From Dyadobacter subterraneus (GTDB lineage Bacteria > Bacteroidota > Bacteroidia > Cytophagales > Spirosomataceae): a stretch of DNA of 64,000 bases. The DNA is taken from NCBI RefSeq assembly GCF_015221875.1, contig NZ_JACYGY010000001.1, positions 1,674,001 to 1,738,000 of the forward strand, given 5' to 3'. This document shows positions 44,160-52,976 of this stretch, piece after piece (the first letter of the stretch is position 1; each line of letters opens with the position of its first letter). The position numbers and the translations under genes are program-made. Under the pieces are notes generated by a model that had not been told where the DNA came from, made no database searches, and saw nothing but the letters and a program-made list of their open reading frames with translations.

Positions 44160-44696
44160 TTACTCGAAAAATTCATCTGAGTATTTAACCTTCCCGTTTA
44201 TAACGCTGGAAAAGTCGTTTCCGCTTAAATCAATGATCATTGAGTTTGCCTCGGATATTTTATAGGGGATTTCAATATTGTATTTACTGGTGATCCCATA
44301 GCCGAATTTTGGATAATAATCCGCGTGACCCAAAACAGTGACAAATTCAAATCCCAAACCTCTGGCTACGCGGTGACTTTCCATTACCAATCTCTTTCCA
44401 ATACCAATGTTTTGATACTCTGGCCTAATAGAAAGCGGCGCCAAAACCAGCGCGTCCAAAAACTTTTCTTTTTTAATGATTTGAATTCTAGTTAATAAAA
44501 TGTGACCTACGATTGTCCTTTCATCAAGTTCGGCGACAATGGATAGTTCTGGTACAAAAGCTTTTGAATTCCTTAACCGTTCAACCATAATCTGCTCACG
44601 GTGATTGCTATATTCAACGTTTTCGTATGATGCAATTATGGCTTCTGAAATTGCATCGTGGTCAGTGACTCTTTCTTGTCTAAGTTTAATTTCCAT
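44160..44696 (-). CDS. GNAT family N-acetyltransferase
   Basis: 178 residues. The acetyl-CoA binding strand and loop LSIRPEYQNIGIGKRLVMES match the Q/RxxGxG/A motif, followed by the characteristic VTVLGHADYYPKFGYG. An N-terminal strand/helix opens with KLRQERVTDHDAISEAIIAS. The closest architecture is the YhbS-like branch of GNATs, whose acceptors are mostly unknown. It is convergent with the RidA-family gene and has no operon partner. Confidence 0.92.
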   Translation of the reverse strand: MEIKLRQERVTDHDAISEAIIASYENVEYSNHREQIMVERLRNSKAFVPELSIVAELDERTIVGHILLTRIQIIKKEKFLDALVLAPLSIRPEYQNIGIGKRLVMESHRVARGLGFEFVTVLGHADYYPKFGYGITSKYNIEIPYKISEANSMIIDLSGNDFSSVINGKVKYSDEFFE

Positions 44697-44791
44697 TTGC
44701 GATGCATGGGATAAGATAGTAAAATTCGCGGGTCAGAGGATCTGATGCGTAGTGATTTTAAGCTGTGCTCAAACAAGCCTAACAATGCCTT

Positions 44792-45037
44792 TTATTTTTG
44801 TTCCTCATAAACATCCACTGAATAACCCTCATCAAACCAGGGTGCATTGTCATCATTAGCCTGCTGTCTGGTATCACGGAATGGACCCGACCATTTTGGC
44901 TTTCCCCCGTTTTTGAAATGAAAACCTCTGTAACGGATAACTTCATTGATAAGAGAAGTGAATTCTGCCGCAGTTATCTTGCCTGCAAAAAACTGTTTTT
45001 TCAAGACAGAGCGGGTTGGTTTGGGTTTCTTTTCCAT
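44792..45037 (-). CDS. Small hypothetical protein, 81 residues
   Basis: Starts MEKKPKPTRSVLKKQFFAGK, then AEFTSLINEVIRYRGFHFKN and a polar, acidic end (DDNAPWFDEGYSVDVYEEQK). No membrane or signal features. Lies 12 bp after the stop of the coiled-coil barrel gene on the same strand, so it is co-transcribed. No family recognised; the basic N-terminus and acidic C-terminus suggest a soluble adaptor or regulator, which is speculation. Confidence 0.7.
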   Translation of the reverse strand: MEKKPKPTRSVLKKQFFAGKITAAEFTSLINEVIRYRGFHFKNGGKPKWSGPFRDTRQQANDDNAPWFDEGYSVDVYEEQK

Positions 45038-45049
45038 TTGAAAAACAGT

Positions 45050-46600
45050 TTAGTTTTTAAAGATCATAAAGGGTATAGCTGCTGATACGCCCAATTGGAG
45101 CTGTTTCCAGCCGCTTAAATCATCTTTGAATACGTCCTTCTTAATATCTTTGTAGGTAACAAAAAGTTCAATATTCAAAAGGCGCTTCGCACCGGAACTA
45201 TTCAGCCCGAGTATAAAACCTGCACCTACATCATAGAGCTGTTTTTTGTCACTGCGCAACGCCGCCAGAGCATACGCATGCCAGCCAAAATTCAAATCTT
45301 TTCCAAAAAAACGGTAGTAATCAACTGGCACATTCCAACTGGAAAAGTTCTCAATGGGATCAGTATACACATTATATTCTGTGCTGGTTTTTCTGCTTGT
45401 AGATCCGTTGATGATCACAGTTTCATCCACAAGCCTGGAAGTAGACAAATCATCGAGATTAATATTTTTTTTGTAAAGCAGTCCAATGGTTAAAAGGCTT
45501 GACTTTCTGAAAGGACGGTTGAATGTGTAAAAGTTGGCCTGTAATCCCAGTGTCATGCCATTGAAACTGTTTTTGACAATTGATGAATCAAAAGCCAGCG
45601 CGTTATTATAGGTCCGGTAAGTTTTCCGGTTCCAGTTTAATACGGCACTTAACCAGTTCAGATGCATCCCTGCAATGGGCCTGCTCATTTCTATGTCGTA
45701 GATTTTGTCTTCGTACTGCTTTTGCATTTGGTCAATCAACAGATCTTCGAGCGGCATATTTATTTTCAGCCCAAATTTTGTCGTCAGGAATTGCTGCTTC
45801 GGTGTGCGCCTTGCCCAGGGAAGTGACGGATCTAAAAAGGCTATTTCGGCCAGTTCATTCAATGTAACAGAATCCCGGATCTGGGTTTGAAGTGACTGTC
45901 TGTCTTTGAAAATTTTGTTTTTTAAAGACAGTAAAGATTCCGTATTTTTCAACCTGCATGCATCCGTAGTACAGGCGCGAATGGCTTTTCGTAAAGCCGC
46001 TGTGTCTGCGGCGGCCAGTTTTAAATTCCTTCTGCCCTCGCTGATCGCGTAATTAAGCCGGGCCACTTTCTCAGGAAGTAAAAGCAGTTCGTTGCGGATA
46101 CTATCGATTTTCTCATTCCGTTCAAAAAGGAGTTTTTCTCTTTTTGATACCATTTCCAGACTTTCAGATTGAAGCGATTCTATTTTCGGCGTGTTCATAC
46201 GCCAGCTAAGTCTGAGCCCTAGATCAGTACCTGAGTTAAGCTTTGCTTCCTGAAAAAGGGTGGCCACATTACCACCAATAACAGAGCCGGCGGCAGAAAA
46301 TCCTACTGCAAACGACTCATGTCTGCGACGCTGACCTGATGTATCGTTATTGATTTTGAAAAAATAATTGCCTGAGAGTGAGAATCTGCCATCAGTTGGA
46401 ATAAATGAGACATAATTTGCAATACTTGGCACATCGTCCTGGCCTACAACCATTTTGGAAAAAGCCCTGGTTTCAATCGTATCGGCAGTGCGCTGGCTCA
46501 CGGCGACGTTAAAGTCATTAAATGAATTTTGCCCGTTTGCCTTTGTTAAAAATAACACAGCAATAAAAATGAATAGCACCTCAGGGATCCGAAATTTCAT
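45050..46600 (-). CDS. Outer-membrane barrel-like protein with a central coiled-coil insert
   Basis: 516 residues with a signal peptide (MKFRIPEVLFIFIAVLFLTK, cleavage near NGQ). Residues about 60-135 show strand-rich barrel segments (GRFSLSGNYFFKIN, FAVGFSAAGSVIGGNVATLF). Residues about 140-250 form a long charged helix or coiled coil (SKREKLLFERNEKIDSIRNE, then LKNKIFKDRQSLQTQIRDS). The C-terminal 230 residues are again strand-rich and end FMIFKN. A coiled-coil inserted into a beta-barrel is unusual. No family recognised. It forms an operon with the 81-residue gene 12 bp downstream. Confidence 0.8.
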   Translation of the reverse strand: MKFRIPEVLFIFIAVLFLTKANGQNSFNDFNVAVSQRTADTIETRAFSKMVVGQDDVPSIANYVSFIPTDGRFSLSGNYFFKINNDTSGQRRRHESFAVGFSAAGSVIGGNVATLFQEAKLNSGTDLGLRLSWRMNTPKIESLQSESLEMVSKREKLLFERNEKIDSIRNELLLLPEKVARLNYAISEGRRNLKLAAADTAALRKAIRACTTDACRLKNTESLLSLKNKIFKDRQSLQTQIRDSVTLNELAEIAFLDPSLPWARRTPKQQFLTTKFGLKINMPLEDLLIDQMQKQYEDKIYDIEMSRPIAGMHLNWLSAVLNWNRKTYRTYNNALAFDSSIVKNSFNGMTLGLQANFYTFNRPFRKSSLLTIGLLYKKNINLDDLSTSRLVDETVIINGSTSRKTSTEYNVYTDPIENFSSWNVPVDYYRFFGKDLNFGWHAYALAALRSDKKQLYDVGAGFILGLNSSGAKRLLNIELFVTYKDIKKDVFKDDLSGWKQLQLGVSAAIPFMIFKN

Positions 46601-46870
46601 GGGCTTGAAAATGTTGATACTGAAAAATTAAAAAGGATAATGCTTTCAAGTTTAACGGACGTTCCGAAAGCCAAAGTAAGTATGCGCTGGTCAAATAATT
46701 AACCTGACAAATTTAAAATTTTAACTCAGAAAAAATACGTTTAAATATCTGATTTTCAAATCCGGTTTCGGGCCGGGGGATGTTCGTGGTTAAGCTGTTG
46801 TGAATGTTTGAATATGCAACTACCTAATATGAATTGATAACATTTTAAAATGTCTTTTCAGAAAGATTTT

Positions 46871-46915
46871 AAAAGTATGACAAGCCAAAGGTGTGCCTTG
46901 GCTGGTCATACTTTT
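46871..46915 (-). terminator. Terminator of the NTF2-like gene
   Basis: AAAAGTATGAC with AGCCAA (46871-46887) pairs with TTGGCT and GTCATACTTTT (46898-46915) with one mismatch, around a short loop. On the minus strand it is followed by a T-rich stretch. It lies 21 bp after the stop at 46937. Confidence 0.72.
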
Positions 46916-46936
46916 GAGCCAGATTTAGTCAAATGC

Positions 46937-47305
46937 TCAATGAATATTTTCCTCGTTTTCTTCAATAACCATTGATCTTACTTTTTCGTCTTCAAAGCTG
47001 TAAGTATGCGTTACAAGTCCGTCGCTCAATACCTGGCCATTTAAATCCCTGATAATCTGATGTACGCCCACCGCAATTAGTCCGCCAGGCCTCACCTGAA
47101 AAGAGACCGGAACCACATTAGGATCAATCTCCTGCCACTGACGCAGCCAATATTCCCGCACCTGATCATGACCGTACACATAGCCGCCTTCCCATCCGTT
47201 TGGCCAGGTCACATTCGTGTGTACATGTGCTAAAACCGCCTCAATATTCCGCTGATTAAAATCCTGATAAAGCCCGTTAAGGATTTTTTGATAGTCCATG
47301 GTCAT
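46937..47305 (-). CDS. NTF2-like (SnoaL) protein
   Basis: 122 residues. The cone-shaped fold is recognisable: N-terminal helix YQKILNGLYQDFNQRNIEAV, then TNVTWPNGWEGGYVYGHDQV, REYWLRQWQEI and strands LIAVGVHQIIRDLNG and THTYSFEDEKVRSMVIEE. A second ATG at 47299 (MDYQK) is an equally good start. SnoaL-like proteins include ketosteroid isomerases and polyketide cyclases, but most Bacteroidota members are unassigned. The gene has a downstream terminator and a TAGTTTTG -7-like match at 47334-47341 on its own strand. Confidence 0.88.
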   Translation of the reverse strand: MTMDYQKILNGLYQDFNQRNIEAVLAHVHTNVTWPNGWEGGYVYGHDQVREYWLRQWQEIDPNVVPVSFQVRPGGLIAVGVHQIIRDLNGQVLSDGLVTHTYSFEDEKVRSMVIEENEENIH

Positions 47306-47631
47306 AAGTTTAAAAAGTAATTATTAAGAAAACCAAAACTAATCAGGCCAATCGTGAGCGCGTGTCAGCGATGCTTGAGATAATGTAGGATTTGCTTGAG
47401 AATATGGTGTTTGCCGCCCATTACAGGAAAAATGGGAGCAATGGCCACTAGATTGTATCAGATTTCAGGAGCAATTACTTGCTTTAATCTTAGCTCTATG
47501 GAAGTTGTTTCAAAAAATTGCCTTATCCAAAACCATGCTTGATTGCACCATTAGGCGTTGGATTTTGCATACAGCGAACTCATGCAAAGCAAAAGCCGCG
47601 CTATAAATGAATGCTGTAAAACAAAGATTGT
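47306..47631. other. Spacer with a -7-like match upstream of the NTF2-like gene
   Basis: 326 bp with a minus-strand TAGTTTTG (CAAAACTA at 47334-47341), 29-35 bp upstream of the NTF2-like start, which fits TAnnTTTG. No -33 partner was found. Nothing else supported. Confidence 0.35.
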
Positions 47632-47775
47632 CTATCTGGAATGGTTACGAAGGAATTTTATCCCCAGACGCAGAAAAACAATAAGAAGATAAGTAACGTA
47701 CAAACCAAGGCCAAGTAAAAATATGTTTGCAGCAATAGCAAAAAAGAAGGGAATAGAGCTAAAAATATTATTCAT
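47632..47775 (-). CDS. 47-residue single-helix membrane protein
   Basis: A short ORF on the minus strand, ATG at 47773-47775 and TAG at 47632-47634. The sequence begins MNNIFSSIPFFFAIAANIFL, continues LGLGLYVTYLLIVFLRLGIK and ends FLRNHSR. It is one long hydrophobic segment (about 27 residues) with a basic C-terminus, a positive-inside topology with the C-terminus in the cytoplasm. Very short membrane proteins of this type recur in Cytophagales genomes. It is the only reading that explains this 770-bp spacer. Function unknown. Confidence 0.6.
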   Translation of the reverse strand: MNNIFSSIPFFFAIAANIFLLGLGLYVTYLLIVFLRLGIKFLRNHSR

Positions 47776-48076
47776 GTAATTAACTTTTAAGTTGTAACCT
47801 CAATTTACTACCAAAATTAAAATGTCCAAAAAATAGTGATTTTTTTCTTGGTTGGATTTTCGTTGCCAACAAATGGTCTCCATGTTTGACATTGAAATTA
47901 TTTTGTAACCGCTAAATAAAAAGCCCGATTTTTATGAGTAGTAATCATTGATAATCTGTATTTTACAAACGGTTACTAAAATTTGAAAAAATTGAACACC
48001 CTGATTGTTTTGTGAACGAAATCGACGGATTTTGATGCCTTGTTACACGACTTGAAAATGTAAACCTCCTTTATTT
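47776..48076. other. Leader/spacer upstream of the ABC permease
   Basis: 301 bp, AT-rich, containing the promoter regions of the small membrane protein and the permease. No TAnnTTTG with a matching -33 was found. No gene supported. Confidence 0.35.
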
Positions 48077-50452
48077 ATGATTAGAAATTATCTTAAAATC
48101 GCCCTTAGAAATTTGTGGAAAGATCGGTTGTTTTCCATGATCAGCATCGTTGGACTGGCAGCCGGACTTGCAGTTTCTATTATCATTATCCAGTTTGTGG
48201 TACATGAATGGAGCTATGATAAATTTCACGACAATGGGCCAAACATTTACAGGGTAATAGGTCGTAACAAACAATTTTCTTTTCCATTTACTTCTTCAAA
48301 ACTTGCCGGTCAGCTTGCCGCAGAGAATCCGGAAATTAAAGCTTATACACGTGTTATCAGAAATACCTCGGCGATCATTAAAAATTCTGAAAACCCTGGT
48401 TTACCCAATGAAGAAAAGGGATTTATATTTGCTGACCCCTCGCTTTTTTCGGTTTTTACCTTTCCGTTAAAATACGGGAATGCCCATAACGTTCTGGAAA
48501 GACCATATACTGTGGTGATATCGGAGAGGATGGCGGATAAATATTTTGGGAAGGAAAATCCGGTTGGGAAACATATCAGCTATAACGTTCGGGAGTTATT
48601 TGAAATCACGGGTGTTGTCAAAAATGTTCCTACCAACTCGACACTTAACTTTGATTTTGTTTCATCCCAGGAAACCTTTTCAAAGGTGAACCCGACAATT
48701 TTTGAGAGTTTGCCAAACTTTGAAACTTTTCTTTTGATTGACCGCAAAGAATCTGTTCCTAAAATCGCAAGGAACATCAAAGTTGCCAACAAATTGATAG
48801 CAGCGCTTAATTACAATGAAAATGACAGCTATGAGTTGGAACCGTTTTATGGGCTGAGGCTGGGCGATACGCAAACATTTAATGAAAAACCAGGTCCGAA
48901 GCTATTGTATATTCTTTCCGGTATTTCAGTATTGATACTTTCTCTGGCTCTGTTTAACTACATCAACCTTGCAACGGCGCGCGCAACTTTACGGGCAAAA
49001 GAAGTTGGAGTCAGGAAAGCGATCGGAGCCAAAAGATCAAGTCTTGCCAAACAGTTTTTTCTGGAATCAACCCTTGTTACTTTTCTTGCGTTTTTATTGA
49101 GTATTGTTTTTGTCCTGATTTTCAGAGAATCATTCAATAATCTATTCGGCTTCACGATCGATTTATCGTTTCTTGTAAGCAAGATTTTTATGGTGGTGCT
49201 GGCCGGTTTGTTTGTAGTCTGCACAATTTTGGCCGGGATGTATCCTGCGCTGATTCTGTCCGGTTTTTCTCCGGTGAAGGTTCTGAAAGGAAATTACCTA
49301 AGCGCCAACCAGGGAACAAAAGCCCGGAGCGCCATGCTGGTTTTTCAATTTTCGGTATCGGCGATACTTATTTTATGCAGTCTGGTTATACAGCAGCAGA
49401 TCCGGCTCCTGAAAAACCAGGATCTTGGTTTTAATAAAGAGCAGATGCTCAGAATATACCTGGGCCAAAGGATTACTGAAAGAAGTGATAGTTTCAAAAA
49501 GGCGGTCGTGTCGCGGATTGGAAGTGAAAACGTAAGTTTATCAAAATCAGCCTTATTTGGAGGATATGCATTGGGTAACTTCCAGACTGCATCTTCGGGT
49601 AAAACCGCTGATATGGCAATGTTTGAAGTGGATGCAGATTTTGTTAAAAATTCTGGTGCCAAATGGATTATAGAGCCTGAGAAATCAGCAATAAAAAACA
49701 GAGAAGGCTTTTATGTTACGCTTAACGAAGAGGCGGTAAAAAAACTTGGTTTTACAAATACTAGTGTTATTGGTCAGACCATTATGAGGGAAAAAGTTCA
49801 TGAGTTCGGTACAGTGGTTGGGGTGATCAGGAATTTTTACCTGACCACTACGGTAATAGATGTACAGCCGATGTTATTTTGTGTCCAAAATCAATCCGTA
49901 GCGGCTAATGGTTTTTCAATCATGTATGTTCGTTTTCATCCAAGTGATGATGTGAGTGAAAAAATAGCGTTGCTGGAAAAAATTTATCATGCCTATGATC
50001 CTGGAACGCCGTTCCGGTATTCATTTCTCGATGACGATTTTCAACATATGTTTATATCGCAGACACGTATTTCGTACCTGATACGAATTTTTACAGTCGT
50101 GGCGATTTCGTTGTCTTGCCTTGGATTACTTGGACTGATCACATTTATCAGTCAGACAAGATCCAAAGAAATTAGTATTCGGAAAGTAATGGGTGCCAGC
50201 ATCGTCAATATTTTCACGCTTCTTTCAAGAGATTTTATTTTACTGGTCCTCGTTTCGGTCCTGATCAGCACGCCGGTTTCTTATTATTTTATGCATCAGT
50301 GGTTGCAGAATTTTGCACATCGGATAGAAATAAGTTGGTGTCTATTTGCAGCTGGTGGAATAATTAGTTTAATCGTAGCATTGCTTTCGATCAGTTATGT
50401 TGGGCTAAAAACTGCCATGGCGAATCCGATTGATTCGCTCCGTTCGGAGTAG
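48077..50452 (+). CDS. MacB/FtsX-type ABC transporter permease
   Basis: 791 residues in the two-block MacB-like layout common in Bacteroidota. The N-terminal helix is SMISIVGLAAGLAVSIIII, followed by the periplasmic MacB_PCD domain (about 50-285). A FtsX-type core then has LALFNYINLATARATLRAKE, VGVRKAIGAKRSSLAKQFF and a second half with ISLSCLGLLGLITFISQ, RSKEISIRKVMGASIVNIF and the end TAMANPIDSLRSE. Such permeases pair with an ATPase, here missing. They export or respond to peptides, lipids or drugs. The ATPase gene may lie elsewhere. A decayed second permease tail follows within 45 bp. Confidence 0.93.
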   Translation: MIRNYLKIALRNLWKDRLFSMISIVGLAAGLAVSIIIIQFVVHEWSYDKFHDNGPNIYRVIGRNKQFSFPFTSSKLAGQLAAENPEIKAYTRVIRNTSAIIKNSENPGLPNEEKGFIFADPSLFSVFTFPLKYGNAHNVLERPYTVVISERMADKYFGKENPVGKHISYNVRELFEITGVVKNVPTNSTLNFDFVSSQETFSKVNPTIFESLPNFETFLLIDRKESVPKIARNIKVANKLIAALNYNENDSYELEPFYGLRLGDTQTFNEKPGPKLLYILSGISVLILSLALFNYINLATARATLRAKEVGVRKAIGAKRSSLAKQFFLESTLVTFLAFLLSIVFVLIFRESFNNLFGFTIDLSFLVSKIFMVVLAGLFVVCTILAGMYPALILSGFSPVKVLKGNYLSANQGTKARSAMLVFQFSVSAILILCSLVIQQQIRLLKNQDLGFNKEQMLRIYLGQRITERSDSFKKAVVSRIGSENVSLSKSALFGGYALGNFQTASSGKTADMAMFEVDADFVKNSGAKWIIEPEKSAIKNREGFYVTLNEEAVKKLGFTNTSVIGQTIMREKVHEFGTVVGVIRNFYLTTTVIDVQPMLFCVQNQSVAANGFSIMYVRFHPSDDVSEKIALLEKIYHAYDPGTPFRYSFLDDDFQHMFISQTRISYLIRIFTVVAISLSCLGLLGLITFISQTRSKEISIRKVMGASIVNIFTLLSRDFILLVLVSVLISTPVSYYFMHQWLQNFAHRIEISWCLFAAGGIISLIVALLSISYVGLKTAMANPIDSLRSE

Positions 50453-50493
50453 AATAAAGATATTGGTAAACTTTTTTTGTCTACCAAACGATT

Positions 50494-50610
50494 TTGAAAT
50501 GTTGGGTTATTGCGCTTGCGGGAATATTGGCATCCGGCATTTCCTCATATGTGATTAGCTTTCATAGCTTTAACGTGGCACAGATGAATCCGGCTAGAAG
50601 TAGGCGCAGA
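50494..50610 (+). pseudogene. FtsX-type permease remnant (last 35 residues)
   Basis: The plus-strand frame from 50494 reads CWVIALAGILASGISSYVIS, then SFHSFNVAQMNPARSRRR. This aligns with the intact permease's own tail (WCLFAAGGIISLIVALLSIS, then YVGLKTAMANPIDSLRSE), including the NP..S.R end that closes this family. No start or upstream permease sequence remains in the 41-bp gap from the intact gene. It looks like the relic of a tandem second permease. The frame continues into unrelated sequence. Confidence 0.62.
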
Positions 50611-50650
50611 ACGATCATCACTAATCTGTATCAAAATAATCAGCAAAGTT

Positions 50651-51451
50651 TTAAGAAATACTTTTTTTCAAATGACTGGGCGCGATGCCATACTTCTTTT
50701 TGAAGGCGTATGAAAAGTGGGAGAGGTCTTCAAATCCTACTTCCAGGTACACTTCCGAAGGATGTTGTCCCAAATGTTCCAATCTGAAATGTGCTTCGGT
50801 GAGCCGCTTTTCCTGCAACCAGCGTCCGGGAGAGGTGCCAAAAGTCTTTTTAAAATCTTCCTTAAATACGGTAAGACTGCGCCCTGCAAGATAGCTGAAT
50901 CGTTTAAGACTCACATTAAACCTGAAATTGCGGTTCATAAAGTTTTCCAGATCTATTTTGCCCGGATCACTGAAATCCAACAATACATTTTTCAGTTCCG
51001 GATTGGTTTTCAAAAGGAGCAGAACGATTTCCTTGGTTTTAAGAAACATAAAATGGTCGCGTTCTTTCCCGGTCAGGTCCATATAGGGTTTTATGGACTT
51101 TAAGTAACTTTCAAGCAAGGTATGCGGATCCAGTTTGATGACCGCATCACAACCGAAACATTCATTCGGATCAGCTTCATATCCATATTCTTTACTGAAA
51201 CTTCGCAGGAATTCCTGGCCGACAAAAATTGAAACCGACTTGAATTCCTTGCCGTTCGCCCCACCTTTTTTATATCTCGCAAAATGGTTGCGGGAGATAA
51301 AACCATATTCGCCAGCTCCAAAAGTATATGTCTCGTTACCGTCATAAATTGTTAGAAATCCTGTTTCAAGATAAATAAAAATATGCTCGGCAATGAATTG
51401 CTCATTGGAAATGGTAGGTTCAACGTGGCAGGGGTACGGGGCGTTTTCCAT
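50651..51451 (-). CDS. AraC family transcriptional regulator
   Basis: 266 residues. The N-terminal half is a cupin-type sensor (HIFIYLETGFLTIYDGNETY, FGAGEYGFISRNHFARYKKG). The C-terminal AraC domain (about 165-266) reads LKRFSYLAGRSLTVFKEDFK, TSPGRWLQEKRLTEAHFRLE and YLEVGFEDLSHFSYAFKKKY. It follows the SDR gene on the same strand, but a terminator separates them, so it is expressed on its own. The SDR is the most likely neighbour target, which is inference. Confidence 0.92.
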   Translation of the reverse strand: MENAPYPCHVEPTISNEQFIAEHIFIYLETGFLTIYDGNETYTFGAGEYGFISRNHFARYKKGGANGKEFKSVSIFVGQEFLRSFSKEYGYEADPNECFGCDAVIKLDPHTLLESYLKSIKPYMDLTGKERDHFMFLKTKEIVLLLLKTNPELKNVLLDFSDPGKIDLENFMNRNFRFNVSLKRFSYLAGRSLTVFKEDFKKTFGTSPGRWLQEKRLTEAHFRLEHLGQHPSEVYLEVGFEDLSHFSYAFKKKYGIAPSHLKKSIS

Positions 51452-51470
51452 ATTGCTAATTTAAATAAAA

Positions 51471-51507
51471 ATCAGCTGCCCCATGCACCCGTGCAGAGGC
51501 AGCTGAT
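51471..51507 (-). terminator. Terminator of the SDR gene
   Basis: ATCAGCTGCC (51471-51480) pairs exactly with GGCAGCTGAT (51498-51507). Read on the minus strand it is followed by TTTTTATTTAAATTA, a good U tract. It lies 3 bp after the SDR stop at 51511 and ends that transcript before the AraC gene. Confidence 0.75.
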
Positions 51508-51510
51508 CGT

Positions 51511-52344
51511 TTATGCGGACATGAAAGGTAAATAGGATTCTTTGACAGAGTTCACATAATCCTGATCCGACATGGTTAGCCTGTTGTTTACACGTTTTTT
51601 AAAATCATCATTTCCAAACAGATAACGTAATGTATCGGTCCCGTCGGTAGTGGCGTTGTAGATCACTTCAGCAACTTCTTCCGCCGTAGCCAGCCTCATA
51701 TCTTTCAGCTTACCAAACATCTGGTATGCTGCATTAATGAACCTGTCGTATTCGGGTAAAGGTTTGAGTGAAATTTTTTCTTCGCTCACTTTGATGAAAT
51801 TGGTAGTAGTCCCACCCGGTTCCACGATTTTCACACCGATATTCAGGGCGGCCAATTCGAATGACAATGCTTCTGAAAACCCTTCGAGTGCAAATTTTGA
51901 TGCATTGTAAAGAGAAATCAATGGCAGTGTAAAACGTCCGGCGCCGGAGCTGATATTGATAATCATCCCTTGTTTCCTCTCGCGGAAGTGTGGAAGGATA
52001 GCCCGGATTGTGTTCATTACGCCAAACACATTCACGTCAAACTGCTCCTGAACCTGCTCGGGTGTGACCGCTTCAAAAACGCCGTATTGTCCATACCCGG
52101 CATTGTTGACGACAACGTCGATTTTCCCGAATCGTGTTATACCTTGCTGAATCGCAAGTTCGATGGTTTCAGGATGCTGCACGTCGAGCCGGGTCACGAA
52201 AATATGGTTATTATCTACCAACTCGGTCTCTTTTTCAGGCGTACGCATGGAAGCGATGACATTCCAGCCTTTGGCTGCGAAATATTGTGCGGAGGCTTTG
52301 CCGATTCCCGACGATGCCCCGGTAATTAAAACTGTTTTGCTCAT
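51511..52344 (-). CDS. Short-chain dehydrogenase/reductase (SDR)
   Basis: 277 residues. Cofactor-binding TGASSGIGKASAQYFAAKGW, the NNAGYGQYG strand, and the catalytic tetrad elements S (INISSGAGRF) and Y-x-x-x-K (SLYNASKFALEG). An Arg at MRTPEKE just after strand 2 suggests NADP preference. The C-terminal part contains a substrate region typical of classical SDRs of the YdfG/ketoreductase type. Substrate unknown. Terminated by a hairpin and followed by the AraC regulator. Confidence 0.94.
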   Translation of the reverse strand: MSKTVLITGASSGIGKASAQYFAAKGWNVIASMRTPEKETELVDNNHIFVTRLDVQHPETIELAIQQGITRFGKIDVVVNNAGYGQYGVFEAVTPEQVQEQFDVNVFGVMNTIRAILPHFRERKQGMIINISSGAGRFTLPLISLYNASKFALEGFSEALSFELAALNIGVKIVEPGGTTTNFIKVSEEKISLKPLPEYDRFINAAYQMFGKLKDMRLATAEEVAEVIYNATTDGTDTLRYLFGNDDFKKRVNNRLTMSDQDYVNSVKESYLPFMSA

Positions 52345-52976
52345 AATAGTTGACTTTTAATATGACAAATTTCGTCATCTTATCAAGAACCAACTTTGTT
52401 GTGGAGCCGGAATTGCTTTGTTGCCGGGCCAGTATCCGACAACAAATCCTATTCTCAATTTTTTCCATTTAATCTGTACTAAACAGAATTCAGTATCTGT
52501 CGACTAATGAACACAAAGAACCGATTTTGGGTTACAAGCTGCCGGTGAGCCGATGGGCTGGTGCAATTCCGCTCGACCATTTGAAAAGTTTACCTTGTGC
52601 TGACCTGCATGGCGGGCATTTATTTATTGGTGATTTTTGCACTCAATAATTGGTACACATCGATCTGAATAACTAGAAGGATTTAAGGTAATCCGGGTCG
52701 CAGATAATTTGTGCAAAATGATTACGACTATTCAGCTATTGATCACTTGAATTGAAGTCACTAAACAATCGTTACAGACAAGTTTTAACATGTACCGATG
52801 AGTAATTGATTATGAAGTATGTAGGGTAATAATAAGAAGATATAGTCAAACTTTTGTCTTTTTTTATCAATTCTGTAAATTGTATTAAGGGAATGCATTT
52901 GCCTTGAAATCAACTGCGAAAGTTGGCACAAATTATAATTGGTGGCCCTGCAAAAGGGAGTACCAATCAAATATAA
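52345..52976. other. Spacer between the SDR and Arr genes
   Basis: 632 bp. No supportable gene: a minus-strand frame of 77 codons near 52235-52468 is a shadow of the SDR 5' region. Plus-strand open patches around 52520-52660 have no start or family. It should hold the divergent promoters of the SDR and Arr genes, which I could not pinpoint. Confidence 0.4.

Noticed and set aside
52510..52680. Open patches in the SDR/Arr spacer with a hydrophobic stretch (MAGIYLLVIFALNNWY)
   Set aside because: No start, short, and no similarity I can name; chance is likely.
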